From Carya illinoinensis (lineage: Eukaryota > Streptophyta > Magnoliopsida > Fagales > Juglandaceae), in NCBI RefSeq assembly GCF_018687715.1, contig NC_056757.1, positions 9,852,501-9,916,500 of the forward strand: a DNA stretch of 64,000 bases, given 5' to 3'. Of this stretch, positions 12,416 to 24,505 are shown piece by piece. The notes under the pieces are model-generated. The model was not told where the DNA came from. It did not search any database and saw only the letters and a list, made by a program, of their open reading frames with translations. The position numbers and the translations under genes were made by a program. Numbering within the stretch: the first letter of the stretch is position 1; each line of letters begins with the position of its first letter.

Positions 12416-13267
12416 AATGAATCGGTCTGTTCGATAGTCCGCTTGGTACTCGCTCAGTTAAACTTGAATCGAATTCAATTCGTGAAAAAAAAAAAAAAAA
12501 AAGCTCGTTCGTAAAAACAGATACCTGCTCGATTTGTAAATAACATATACTCGACAAAACTCGACTAGACTTGGCTAAAACTCGTTTAGGCTCGCTCGTT
12601 TATACTCTACTCGATTAAAACTCATTCATATATTGATAAATATATACATACATATATGCATGTGTATATATATATTAGCTAATAATATAAGCATACCACT
12701 TTTATAATTAAAATATATAATATATATTCTAATTACTTATGTCTATATAGTGAATATACCTCATAGACATATTTGATAATTTGTATAATAATTAGTCGAT
12801 ACAATTTAATAATTCCATATATTAGTATGTGAGAACCATATATGAAATAGATATATGCTATTATATTAAGTGTATGTATTAATAATATATGTAAACATAT
12901 AATATATTGTTATTTAGTGTAAATACCAACTAGTTAGATATTAATTATTTATAAATTTTTTAAAATTTTATAATTTAATAGAGATTCTACTTGTTAGTTG
13001 TATAAATTCAATATTAGTTTTTTTTGTTTATTTATTTAATTTATTAATTATTAAATCTCATTCTAAAAAAGAAACCAATTCAAGATCGAATTCGACTCGG
13101 CTCGACTCGAACTCGTTTGTGGAATGAGCTCGAGTTGAGATTTTCGCTTATCGAGTCGAGCTCAAATAAAAAATAAAAAAAAATCTCAAGTTCGAGTTTG
13201 AATATTTTGAATCTAGTCGAGCTCGACAAACCAAAAACCGACTTAATTCAGTTTGATTACAGCTTTA
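12416..13267. mobile_element. hAT-type non-autonomous element, 852 bp
   Basis: Perfect 8-bp direct repeats GATATAGT flank it at 12408-12415 and 13268-13275. The left terminus is TAGGGTTATAAATGAATCGG and the right terminus, reversed, is TAAAGCTGTAATCAAACTGA, an imperfect inverted repeat of hAT form. Subterminal regions are crowded with CTCGA, GAGCT and TCGAGT words in both orientations, while the core is over 80% AT. No transposase frame is present, so it must have been moved by an enzyme supplied elsewhere. Confidence 0.85.
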
Positions 13268-13275
13268 GATATAGT

Positions 13276-16240
13276 AATATTTTTTATTAAAAAATCTATT
13301 ACAAATAAAAAAATATATGATAAAAATTTGATTACAAAGAAATGGTGAAAGATAAATGATTGAGCCATAGAATTTTTGTACACATATTTGTACGGGATTT
13401 TTTAATTTAATGATTAAGAAAAGATATTTTAACAAGTTTGTAAATCTTATTTTAATTTTAAAATGATTTAAAAAATATTTAAAAAAAAAAAGAAAAAAAA
13501 ATTACAATATTCGATAGCCATTCGATACGGAATCTTCTGGAGGAGTAGCACGGCTCACGGTGAAAAATGTAGGCTTGCAAAAAAAATTAACAGTAGTTTG
13601 GTGTAGTGGTGGAGGGTGGTCCAAGTGTCGACACTACCATGTGACTAACGACACGTGTTAGAGATTTCCCACATTGGTTCGTGGTGGAGGCTGCTGATGT
13701 GTGCTGACTAGTGACTGCTCTGTGCCCTGTCCCGTCCGGTGCCCGTGTTAATGCGCGCGCTCTCTACTTGTAGTATTCGAAGGCGTTGTACAGTCTCGAA
13801 TTGCCGACACCTGTTTCAACCTCACTCCCCACAAAAAGCAACCAACCTTATCTTCTTGTTGTAGTATCAGGCCACCCATTCCCTCCAACAGACAGTACAC
13901 TTTTTTTTTTTTTTTGAAAAAACGCATTCTTTTTATAATTTTTCTCATTGAAAAAATTCAATCAAATCCCCTTGCGTTATGGTTCCCTTTTTTAAAAGGA
14001 ATAGCACACCCTCTTGGTGGCCAGAAGAGGCCGAAACGATCAACCATGGTGGCTGGAGTTACCCCTAGCGGTCCACAAGGTGGCCGCAGCCTAGAGATGT
14101 TAGATCGCATTTGGCTTTAAGAGCAAATCAAGCAAAATGTAGGAGAATCATTTAATTATTATAATTTTATTAAATTTTTATATAAAATATAATAAATAAT
14201 TTAATTTTTTTAAAATTTTAAAATAAAAATTTTATTAAAAAAATTATATTTTAATAATATTTTATTTAATTTTTATGTCATATATATGTATGAACAAAAC
14301 CCAATTATCTCATACAAGAAAACTTTTAAACTCCAATTTGAAAATTAAAGAAAAAGTTTTATTTTATTATTTATGTTATTGACATACAATAAAATAAAAA
14401 AATTTTCTATTCATTATTCTCACACACCATATATTATATATATTTTTTATTTTTTTAAAATTTTTTAAAATTTATTATTCTTAAATTAATTAAATTCTTC
14501 TATTCATTATCCATATATCAAAAATTTGATAAAAAAAAATATATATAATGTATAGCGTGTAGGGATAATGAATAATATTTTTTTAAATGTCCATTCGAAT
14601 ACTAAAACCATTTCAATTCATCCAATCTCATCATTATAATTTTATTAAATTTTCATATAAAATATAATAAATAATTTAATTTTTTAAAATCTTAAATCAA
14701 AATTAAAATAAAATTAATATTAAAAAATAATATTTTAATAATATTTTATTTAATTTTTAATTTTTATTTAAAATTATCTCACATTATCTCAAAGTTATAA
14801 GAAGAATTCAAGCCAAGTGTCGAAAGGATAAGAAATATCTAGAGTTGAGAAGGACAATTACGTAAGGCAGATCAATGGCAATGGATGATTGCAAGGAATA
14901 CGAGGAGAATGATGGCACAAATAGACCACATTCTTTCGCGTTTTCTTCCTTCCTGATTATTTCTTGTTTCACCAAGAAACGCATGCAGATTTTGACTTTC
15001 AGCCTTTGAACCATTACTGCTTATAATCTTGTGCTTATTATTAATTCTACGCCACCAATAAACTTGAAGACCATTTCGATCAAAAGAATATTACGTGAAG
15101 GGCATCTATACTTATTTTTTCGGATTCGGAAAGTAACTCCAGATATGGACATGCATTGATGTATTTGTTTTAATCAATCACTATTAAATTACAAAAATAT
15201 TATAAAAAAATTTCAAAAATTAAATAAAAAATTAATTTCATCGTTAGATTTATTTTATAATAAAAATAACTTTATAATCTAACGAACCACGTCAAGTTGC
15301 GTTCATTTATAAAATTATTTTTGTGTAATCCCTTTATAATTAAAATATTTTTTAATTAATAATTGTTGGAAATAGACTAATAATAAATCATTTTTTTAAT
15401 ATTTTACTTATTAGAATTAGAATGATCAATTCAAAAACAACAACACTTTTTAAAATCATTTACATAATTATATTTTAAATTATGAATATTTTTATAAAAA
15501 AAAAGCATCATTTTACATAAATACTCTCATTTTAAAATATGACGATAAAAGAAATTGTGCGTGTATGATTACTTTTAAAATTATTGTAATTGAAATGCTA
15601 ATAAAATTTTCAAAGTTTAATTACGACACAACATGATGGAAATGATGAAATTAAGAGGTTGGTCCATCCCCATCATAATTGCTTTAAGTTTATTGAGATG
15701 TAACATCAATCCATTAACATGATGATCTAGATTATCTAACATATATAGATATATAGCACAAAAATATCAAGCTATTTTAATGAGAGTAATAATTGAAGTA
15801 GTCATGATCAAAGACAAATTTAAGTGCGTGTTTGAACAGTACTACTGACAACTTTAATCTAAAGAGCAGTCCCCGAATAAACATGAATTAGCTTATCTAA
15901 TCTAATTATAAACAATTAATACATTAATTGCGCGTAGCTTTCACACTCTTACCATTCCTGCATGGTAGGCTTTAGACCTATAAGATGCAACTTTGAACAG
16001 TGTTCGAAAGGATATATGGACAACTTAATAATACCAAACGATTGAGATTATAAATTTAAGTTCATTAATATAATAATATTGTTAGAGGAAGGGGCAATAA
16101 TTTATGGCTATAACAATCAGTTGCTAATATTAAGAGTCTTAACATAGATATTGACCATCCAGATTACCTTGTCATGAAATTTGTGTCTATTTTCCTTATC
16201 CTAACTCAAGTTTGACATCATCATAGTTGAAGAGAAAACT
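13276..16240. other. Intergenic DNA with scattered MITE-like segments
   Basis: No gene is recognised. Bases 13500-14120 are less AT-rich and contain short frames with no motif. Degenerate copies of the AT-rich MITE family are visible at about 14130-14275 and 14588-14820. A dispersed repeat of unknown class occupies about 15170-15340; a related copy is seen at about 43610-43730, with shared words such as TTTATAATAAAA and TAACTTTA followed by CAATCTGACG or TAATCTAACG. Confidence 0.5.
14588..14820. mobile_element. Degenerate Tourist-like MITE
   Basis: The core TAAATTTTCATATAAAATA followed by ATAATAAATAATTTAA is shared with the segments at 11378-11516 and 14130-14275 and with the framed MITE at 6128-6362. 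Ends are imperfectly inverted (CATTCGAATACT on the left, ACTTGGCTTGAATTC reversed on the right) and a target duplication is not clear. Confidence 0.4.
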
Positions 16241-17000
16241 AAATCTAGAAAGCCAACAAAGCACAAAACAATTATTCAATAAAGCCAACAAAGCATAAAA
16301 AAGATTATAGAAAATAATAATGGGGCTGCCACATCAACCGATAAGGGACAAGCCCCCTCGCACACCCAGTGAATATGTCAACAAAGTGCAAAAAGAAAGC
16401 TCGAAATAGTGTGTATAAGAAAATATGGAATGCACAGAACATATAATAGAAAATAACAATGGGGTTGCCAAGCAAGTTGATGCGGCTGCCACATCAACCA
16501 ACAAGGGGCAAAGCCCACTGCATGCCCAACCAGTAGGAATGCACAAAATAGATTATAGGAAATAATAATGAGTCTGCCAAGCAAGGTTGATGGGATTGCT
16601 ACATCAACCAACAAGGGCCAAGCCACCTTCACACACAACCAACATGTCAACAAAGCACAAAAGAAAGTCCAAAACAGTGTGTATAAGGAACCATGGAATG
16701 CAAAAAACAGATTATAAGAAGTAACAATGGGGTTGCCAAGCACGATCGATGAGGTTGCCGCATCAACCAACAAGGGGCAAAGCCCCTTGCACACCCAACC
16801 AATGCAGTCAAGAAAGCACAAAACAAAGTCTAAAGGTTATAAGACACAAAACAGGTTATAGAAAATAATACTCAGATTACCAACACAAGTGGATGGGGTT
16901 GCCACATCAACCAACAAGGGCCAAGTCCCCTTACACACACAATCAATGAAGCCAAGAAAACACAAAACAAATTCCAAAACAAGTTATAAGTCAATAACAT
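16241..17000. repeat. Degenerate tandem repeat, about 110-160 bp, five copies
   Basis: The phrase GCCACATCAACCAACAAGGG recurs near 16328, 16489, 16600, 16758 and 16901, each time followed by an AAGCCCC-like and a CACACCCAACCA-like block and then by AGCACAAAA and TTATAGAAAATAATAA. Spacing is irregular (about 161, 111, 158 and 143), so copies have gained or lost parts. Minus-strand frames crossing the array are repeat translations, not genes. Confidence 0.75.
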
Positions 17001-17924
17001 GGGGGGTTAAGAATGGTCCAATTTTAAGCATAGTAGGCACAAGACCGAATGTCTTCAAATCCCAGTTGCCATTGAGAGAATTTCACAATAAAGATGGACA
17101 ATCAGATTACCCTGCCATACTGATAGGTGAGCATTTACTATAGCTGCTGATATTACACTCGTAACTTGCAATCCTTCCCTTGAGAGATTTACACTAGTAA
17201 CCCTTTCATATGCGGCCTCTAGTGACTCCATGGATGTGATAGAGAGGGAAGTGGAAAAGTGCAACTAGTGAACTACCGAGTGCGATGAAGTGAGCTAAGG
17301 CTTATGTCGGCCCGTTTGCTTCCAAAGAGTAGGCTGCAACCTTGGCTCTGAAGGGTCTGTAGTGATCACCATGGAATATGTTCCTCGAGGATCCTAGCCT
17401 CGCCCAAGGGTCTTAGACTCCGCTTGTTTGCCATCCCCTGTGTTCAACCCCGAGGCTGGAAAAATTTTCGACCTACTAGTAGTCGATATTGCTTGGGACC
17501 TCGATGAATTCCTTGGCTTAGTATGTGAGTACATTACTCACATGTGGGTTTCTATACAAATTGAATATTTAGAATTGACTATGCATTCTTCGTAAGGCCT
17601 ATCTTCTATAGCTTAGTGCCTTGCCTAGCACTAGTGTAGATAGGAGAAGAAACTTTAGTCCTCCCAATCATACATGGAGGGAGCTTTTTAGGTCATGTTC
17701 GAGGTATCAGAACTGTGAAGCACCATGGCCCCGTCTTCTTTGGCAACGACTTAGGGTGATTTGGAACAAGTCTTGGAGTGTGAATGGGAGATTGGTTAGG
17801 CCACAATATTTCTAAAGATGAGATAGATGCCGAATGTTGACTTAACGATGAGCTGTGGGCTAAGTGAGAGGTGGTAGTGAAACCTCCCTAGGCAAAGAAG
17901 GACCACTGCTAGAGGCATTCCAAG

Positions 17925-18412
17925 ATGGTTGCGATGGCTGAGAGGTCACATACGAAGCTCTGTATTGATTTTAACATTGCACAAGAGGAGATAAAGGGTC
18001 TCAAGGGTTGATATAGAGACATTCGGGAAGAGCTCTACAAGGCCGATGGAGTTTTTGGACGGTTAACTGAGTCTAGTGAGGTGATGCGGAGGAAGTTGAC
18101 AAAGGCCTTGCAGCAAGTTAGCGAGCATGATTCCACAATCCAAGAAGCTAGGAATGATGTAACCCATCTTTCTCCACAATGTTTTGGGCCTTTCAAGTTT
18201 GTAAACGGTGGTGGGGAATTGGGTACAATCTTGGCCTCCAAATGTTAAGGAGGTTCTTGCTGGCTAGCCTTAGAGCTAAGTTTAAAGCTTTGGACCTACA
18301 CAACGTTCTTCCTAACTTGATGACTATAACCATACTGGATTCTTTGGGGACCTGCATGATGCAAGATGCATTCTTTGCCCAGCCACTTCCTCCTCCCGAC
18401 AATGGTTCGTAA
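17925..18412 (+). pseudogene. Broken coiled-coil protein fragment of retroelement type
   Basis: From ATG 17925 the frame reads MVAMAERSHTKLCIDFNIAQ, meets a TGA after 28 codons and continues as a Lys/Glu/Leu-rich, coiled-coil-like stretch (REELYKADGVFGRLTESSEV, then RRKLTKALQQVSEHDSTIQE). A frame change near 18180-18250 leads into RRFLLASLRAKFKALDLHNV and an end at FFAQPLPPPDNGS with TAA 18410-18412. The helical, charged character resembles anonymous coiled-coil proteins that accompany large plant repeats. I cannot name a family, and the stop and frame change say it is not functional. Confidence 0.4.
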
Positions 18413-18702
18413 CCTTAATTATTATTATTTTTTTTGCAATAGTGGTTGAAGGTAACTAACATTTCTTGTACCAGCTCATCTATATCAGACTATTGAAGGC
18501 TAATTCCATAGTTGATTTACTGTTATGTCTTTACTTTCAATATTATGCATTATCCAATATTAGTTTGTTAGCACTGCCTTATGACACATTTTAGGACCCA
18601 CTTTGAGGGGTTTGCCCCACCTCACTTGCTTGCTCATATGTTTTGTGGTGCAAGGTTAAATCTAGTTGGCCGGAGGTATGTCCTGCTTAGTTCCCTATCT
18701 TA

Positions 18703-19325
18703 GCCTTGGTCGCTAACAATTGGTGCGAATGTTAACCTCGATCGCATGTGAGTGCGTTAACACCTGGTTGCTCACCAAGGGGGCATGCTAAGGGAGCAAT
18801 AGATTCTCTCGACCATTATTTTGGCGAAGGCTAATCTCGATCACATGTGCTTGTGTTAACCTTGGTCGCTAGCAATTAGCATGAGTATTAACTTGGTCAC
18901 TTGCATGTGTGTTAACACTTGGTTGGTAGCCCAACGGGTGTGCTTAGGGAGTGATAGATTCTCTCAATCATTAATTTGGTGAAGACTATACCCGGTCACA
19001 TGCACGTGTATTAGCCTTGGTCGCTAACCATTGGCATAAGTGTTAATCCCGGTCACTTGCAAGTGCGTTAACACTTGGTTGCTTGCCTAATGGGCATGCT
19101 AAGGGAGCATAAGATTCTCTCAACTATGATTTTGGCAAAGGCTAACCCCTATTATATGCACATGTATTAGCCTTGGTCACTAATGATTGGCACAGATATT
19201 AATCCTGATTGCATGCTTATGCGTTAGCACCTGGTTGCCTGCCCAATGAGCATTCTCAAGGAGCAATAGACTCTCTCAACCACTACTTGGGTGAAGGCTA
19301 ACCCCTGTCACGGGACCCCCTGATG
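18703..19325. repeat. Tandem repeat, about 156 bp, four copies
   Basis: The word CTTGGTCGCTA (or CTTGGTCAC) recurs at about 18704, 18860, 19016 and 19172, a steady 156-bp period. Each unit contains GTTAACACTTGGTTG, GGGCATGCTAAGGGAG and GATTCTCTC blocks with substitutions between copies. It is non-coding. Confidence 0.85.
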
Positions 19326-20170
19326 GTTAAGTTAGAGAAGAATAAGTGAGATCTAAGAGAACGAGGCAACCCCTAGAACGTACCTAGTGACTCATTTATA
19401 GAGACTGTGAAGCTTAGTATGGTACGGTCCTTTCGGGAGCACAATTCTAGTGACCCGATATGGTAACATTCCTTTTGGAGCATGATTTTTCTGTGGATGG
19501 CACCCTTCCTGCATGAATATCCTGCCCAGACTTATCTCCACAAATCTCATGTTTAGAAGGTTTCGGTCGGTTGTAGTTCTAAATCAAGTACTATGCCTCG
19601 GCTCTATCCTTGGCATTGTACAGTGCTTTTAATTAAGTTTTGTCATTTAGCCCCTTACCTCATGTGGGTCTTTTCTAAGTAGGTCTTTGGTCGCCTACTA
19701 TCCTTTCCTCATTTACTATGCACTCGAGTTTTCTCATTAGTCGCCTATAACTCTTTCCTCGCCTACTACATGTATTTAGACCAACACATGGTATAACTCA
19801 TCTTTGGGAGTTTGGAGTTGAGCCAACCTTAGAATAGGAGTGGGCGAAGTTGATGCCCCTTTTGAGAGAATGTTTTAAATAAAAGTGGCAGTTTCAGTTG
19901 AAACTCAAAAGGGATGGGTATAAAACATAAATATGGTCTCAGTTAGAGTGGGTATTGAGTAAACGGGAGCGTCGTGTTTTGGGTTTTGCAGTAGAATGCA
20001 AATTTGGTTAAATCTAAAATCATAAGAATTTACAAAATCAATTGGGAGTTCGGCACAAGGTGCTCATAGTATTAGGAGTTGATGGGATGAAGGTGCGATG
20101 GGCAGGGTCAGATGTGTAAAGAAGAGTTATCAACATTGGGCTTAAAAATGATGAGTGTCCCCAAACATCA

Positions 20171-20402
20171 TGAGGGCATGTTTGGAAGTAAAATGAGATA
20201 CAAAATCTCCATCTCATCTCATCTCATCTCATCTCATCATTATAATATTTTTCAATTCATACACAAAATATAATAAATAACTTAACTTTTTCAAATCCCA
20301 ATTTAACGTTTTTAAATATTAAAATAATAATAATATTAAAAAAATAATATTTTAAACTTTATCTCAAAGTCAAAATTCTCATCTTACTTCCAAACTTGCG
20401 TG
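20171..20402. mobile_element. MITE with GATGAG/CTCATC motifs
   Basis: The left end GGCATGTTTGGAAGTAAAAT and the right end, reversed, CGCAAGTTTGGAAGTAAGAT are inverted repeats, followed on the left by five CATCT repeats and an ATAAATAACTTAACTTTTTC-type core. It belongs to the same broad family as 29828-30053. A target duplication was not clear. Confidence 0.65.
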
Positions 20403-20663
20403 TGGTCAAGAACTCTGATTTCAGGAACTTAGGGTTGTTCATGATTCTTAGGTTTCAACCGATTGTTAATCAAGCTTGGGCTTGATTTTGATCTTCATCA
20501 ATGTACAACTAAAAGTCCAGGCGGCAGAAATGTTTATTGCATTCCAACTCATTCGTCCAAAATGATACATTTGGACTTCTATCGAAACCCATTTTGAATT
20601 CACGTACAAAAGAGTTTTAATTGTAATTTTGAATTCACGTATAAAAGGGTTTAATTGTAATTT

Positions 20664-20832
20664 TGACTATAAGTAATTCTATATATAATCGTGAAATGCG
20701 TAAACGTGGTATAATCGTTTTGAAAAAAAGTAATCTCCACTATTTAAAAATTAATTTTTTATATAGATCTAATTTTTTAATCATTTTTTCAAAACGATTA
20801 CATGACGGTTGTATAATTTATAGTTGCAAATA
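20664..20832. mobile_element. Small foldback element
   Basis: TATAATCGTTTTGAAAAAA on the left is repeated in reverse near the right end (TTTTTTCAAAACGATTACA), with further pairing outward (GACTATAAGTAATT against AATTTATAGTTG). The structure is a foldback MITE with a short core. A small direct duplication of about 37 bp containing TTTTGAATTCACGTA lies just left of it (20590-20663). Confidence 0.55.
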
Positions 20833-21245
20833 TATTTTATCTTTTGATTAACCCTTTTGGATTAAGGCATATATGGCTAGCACAATGTTCTGCCCAACCA
20901 TGGCCTAAACTCAAGGTTTGGAAGAATGTTCCCCATGTGATAAAAGAATCATCTGTTCTCACTATGTCTTGTAAACCAGGTCTACTTGCCAAAGTTACAA
21001 AATTGGGCTAAACCCTCAGGCACAAAATCCCCATACTGCAAAATAAAAAAAAAATAAAAAATAATAATAATAATAATACTAAAATACAAGCAGAGTTCCC
21101 AAAAAAAAAAAAAAAAAGGATTCAGAAATTTGGCATGTATCTAGGAGATGAGCTCAGTGAAGTTGAAATCCTTTGCAGAAATAATAGGAGAGGGGAAAAT
21201 GAAAGCTCTTCCACTCAAAAATATCGTACACATTCTTGAATGGCC
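20833..21245. other. Downstream flank of the BCCIP gene
   Basis: No gene is seen. A-rich runs lie at 21040-21118. Reading on the minus strand, this is the 3' side of the BCCIP homologue and probably holds its 3' untranslated region. Confidence 0.5.
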
Positions 21246-24200
21246 TCAAGATTCATCTATTAAAGATTTCAACTCTTGTCGGAATATAGAAATTTTGTCT
21301 GCTTCAACAGCCATGACTAATCCCACGAACTGATAATTCCTAAGCTGCAAAAAATTAATAGTAACCAAACCGAACATTAGATTATAGTAACCAAAAAATT
21401 GCAATCGAAAGAAATTGGATGGGTAGAAAAATATATTTCACATCTTTCGGGTGAAAGACATAAGACGTAAGCTCAGAAACTTTGCCATTTCAGTGAAGAC
21501 ATGAGCAAAATAATAAAGTATTATTGCACCGGTAATATGAATACATTGCTTAGAGAGATATAAAAGGATGTAACCAGTAGACTTTGCAACATTCTGTTAA
21601 AATAAGAGTTAAAAGCATTTGTTGCACACTCATCAACAAAATGTGAGCCCACAAAATACTTGCCTCATGAGTTGTGAGAAGCGTGCAAAGAAAATTGGAC
21701 TCATAGTATTGTGCTCTGAATTTGGGAGGTGTGGTGTTTGTGGTATGAGTTTTAGTTAACATAGTCAGGCTGTCCCAATGACTCACGATATGTTCAAAAA
21801 AGCACAAACCTCATGAGTAGCAGGCTGTCGAGTCAGCAAAGGAAAGCTGAAGGACCACAAGCTAAGCTGAAGCACATTTGGGAAAAATGCAGTCACAAGT
21901 GACAGGCATGGCAAATGACATAGGAGATTCACCACGTGCTGAGAGACCAGGATACCCACATTCTGTGCTTGCTCTCCCACGATTGATCTCAATTTATCTA
22001 CTACATCATTCTCTTGGTATGCTTTAAGGAGGAAATCCTTGAGATCCATGATAAATTTATGGTCCTGAAAAGTACCAGTGTCTTCTGATCAGGCAGATGA
22101 TATTGTAGTCAGCTTATCGATAAATGTTAATAGTTGTCAACCAGTCAGCTATCAAAATACAAATCATTCTAGCAAGGGGAATGGCTACAAAATGTTAACC
22201 AAGTAACCTGCCTCATCAATTCCATATTGGGATAGGTGCAAAAGCAAAAATAATCAGGTTTGAGGAAAAAGGACTTGGGACTCAACTCATGTTAGGGTAA
22301 GGAGATGTTATATATATGTCCAAAATGAACACAAAATGTTTGAAATACATTATAATAGACACACAGCCATTGTGTTTATTCAATGATCTCTCCTACTCCA
22401 TCCCTGATAGAACTGGCCCCATAACTACATTTCCATCGTGTTTGGGATTCTAAAAGCTATTAAGTTTATTAAGGGCTAAACATAAATTAGCCCCTTAAAG
22501 TCAAATGACTCCCCAAGCTTTTTAATTGAGCTCCATGTTATTTTTATATTGATCCAATTGGTCTATCAGTTAGGAATTCGTTAGTGACCAATTAACTATA
22601 CTGGCATACCATGCCATATAGGCCCATGAGAAAAGAAAAAAAAAAAGAAAAGAAAGATATATTAAAATGTATAAAACAAGTTAATTTAAAAAAAAAAAAG
22701 ATTAAAATTAAAGATATAAAAACCAAAAAAAAAAAGCTTAAAAATTAAAAAGAAAATAAAACCTTAAAATCTTCAAAAATAAAATAAAATAAAAAAAGAG
22801 AGAAAAAACATTTATTAGTATTAAAAAGACAACTGGACGAGGTGAGTCTACCTTTCCGCCACCGATCACCCGAGGGTGGCCTAGAATCAAGACGCCACAA
22901 GGTGGCCCTTGCAAGCCACTTTGAGTGGCCTAACGTTTGGCCACCATGAAGGTGCCTCACAGAGCCAACCTGTGGCAGCCAGAATTGGATGCCAGAGAGG
23001 TGGCCCAACAGCGTGCCATGTGGCGTGCCTCATCAGCACTATTAACAATTTACTAATGGATTTTAACGAAGGAACAAATTTGATTGATCTTAAAACCATA
23101 GACAGAGCAAATACTTCAATTAAAAAACACGAGAAATCTGACTTTTAAGACAAACCACAAGGACTAATTCTGTATTTAACGAGTTTATTAAAGGAGAAAT
23201 GAAAGTGGAGCTTTTACTTGTATATTAAGATGACACTTTATCAAGAGAAAAGAGCAAGGATAGAGGATGGATGCCACTTTTCGATAAGTAATAAAACCTC
23301 ACTAAACAGAGCAAAAGACAACCCATATACATAGAATGTATACAAGAGATACCCATAGAAGGAGACAAGGATACAAGAAAATCATGAAAGTCAAATGCAT
23401 TAAAATCTAGAGAATCTGTCCAAAAGAAAAAAGTATTGAACAATAATGTTTTGAGCTCCTCCAACTTTCTATCATTTCTTAATATCAGTTGGATTCAATT
23501 TTGTGTCAACCCATCTGAAACCAGCAGATTGCCATTCCTAAAGCAGCAGTAAACTGAACAGACAAAACATCTAGCTATATGGCAGCCCACTCCTACCACT
23601 TTAGTATGGCAGAAAGTTTTTGACAGTATTTTTGACCATTGTAAATAGATAACACATAGAAGTAAAGATGCCAGGAGACTATACAGTAGGGTCAGGCATT
23701 GAAGAACTACATAAGCCAAACAAGAAAAAATAGGGAAAAAGATGTGGCAGAAAATACTGTTGGGATTTAGAGGTATTTGTTGCTTGCCTTATATCTTTGC
23801 AAGTTTAGCACAGTCACGAGAGCAAAAACTCCATCATCTTCATCCCCCTCTATTTTAACTACAGTCCCCACCGTGGTCTGTCCCAATATCAAGTCAACAA
23901 AACCACTCAAATCCCATTGCTTAGTATCAAGGTAGGTTTGCAGCAAGGTCTTCACTCCGTGAAAGTCATTGAGTTTTGGATCAAAGAATGCAAACTCTGC
24001 TTGAACCACTCCCTTCACAGGTATAAATTGAACTCTAGTAAATTTACATACTAAATCGACATGAAAACCAATAATCAAAGTTAAAGATATTTCGTGCTGG
24101 TAAAGCAAATGTGTTGATAAAGAATACTATAAGAAAAAAAACTGCTTACTTCAAACTCTTCTTCATCAGAAGATACAGACCGTTCACTCTTCTCGTCCGG

Positions 24201-24505
24201 TGTATGCTTCAAATATCCAGTATCTAGAAAGCAGGACAAAAGGTAGGATGTGTTTTTCCCAAAGAGACTTCAAGCAGACGAGGAAAAAAATAGAGTTATA
24301 TCTTGCATTAACATGAAAGTACGCTAAAGATGCAATTGCAAATACCTGCAGACTTTCGGGGAGATTCTCGGTGTATTTTAAAGTTGTGCATTTGACGCTT
24401 GGCCATGTAAGAAGAGGCCAGTTGAGCAACTGAACGAACAAAGGAGGAGAAGGTCAGAGGCCAAGGTTTCAATGACCTGCAATGCCTTATTGGTCTTCGG
24501 GGCAT
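21246..24505 (-). CDS. BCCIP: BCCIP homologue with internal deletion, five exons
   Basis: BCCIP proteins (BRCA2- and CDKN1A-interacting protein, yeast Bcp1) are nuclear factors linked to DNA repair, cell-cycle control and nuclear export. Proposed exons on the minus strand: 24505-24346, 24223-24150, 24012-23788, 22064-21810 and 21344-21246, giving 813 bp and 270 residues. Exon 1 gives a basic start (MPRRPIRHCRSLKPWPLTFS); exon 2 an acidic stretch ending SSDEEEFE; exon 3 GVVQAEFAFFDPK and WDLSGFVDLILGQTTVGTVV; exon 4 FLLKAYQENDVVDKLRSIVG and LVSQHVVNL; exon 5 GLVMAVEADKISIFRQELKS. After VVNL about 60 conserved residues are missing and the frame runs through some 20 unrelated residues into SLWSFSFPLLTRQPATHE. 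Plant relatives are about 320-330 residues. Intron 3 begins with GC. The frame is open, but loss of the core suggests an altered or decaying copy. Confidence 0.8.
22473..23181. mobile_element. MULE-like TIR element in BCCIP intron 3, 709 bp
   Basis: Ten-base direct repeats AGTTTATTAA flank it at 22463-22472 and 23182-23191, in the size range of Mutator-like target duplications. The ends are imperfect inverted repeats: GGGCTAAACATAAATTAGCC on the left and, reversed, CGTTAAATACAGAATTAGTC on the right. The interior has A-rich runs and a GC-richer segment (22840-23030) but no transposase. Confidence 0.6.

Larger units (their letters stand above)
17001..20165. mobile_element. Unclassified retroelement-like debris
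   Basis: This stretch is more GC-rich than its surroundings and reads like decayed retroelement sequence: broken frames, a coiled-coil-like piece (17925-18412) and a ~156-bp tandem array (18703-19325). I found no LTR pair, primer-binding site or reverse transcriptase, so class and borders remain open. A large retrotransposon derivative lacking pol is my best guess. Confidence 0.4.

Noticed and set aside
16334..16821. Minus-strand frames rich in Cys, Leu and Trp resembling membrane proteins
   Set aside because: They follow the degenerate tandem repeat unit and reuse the same phrase in each copy.
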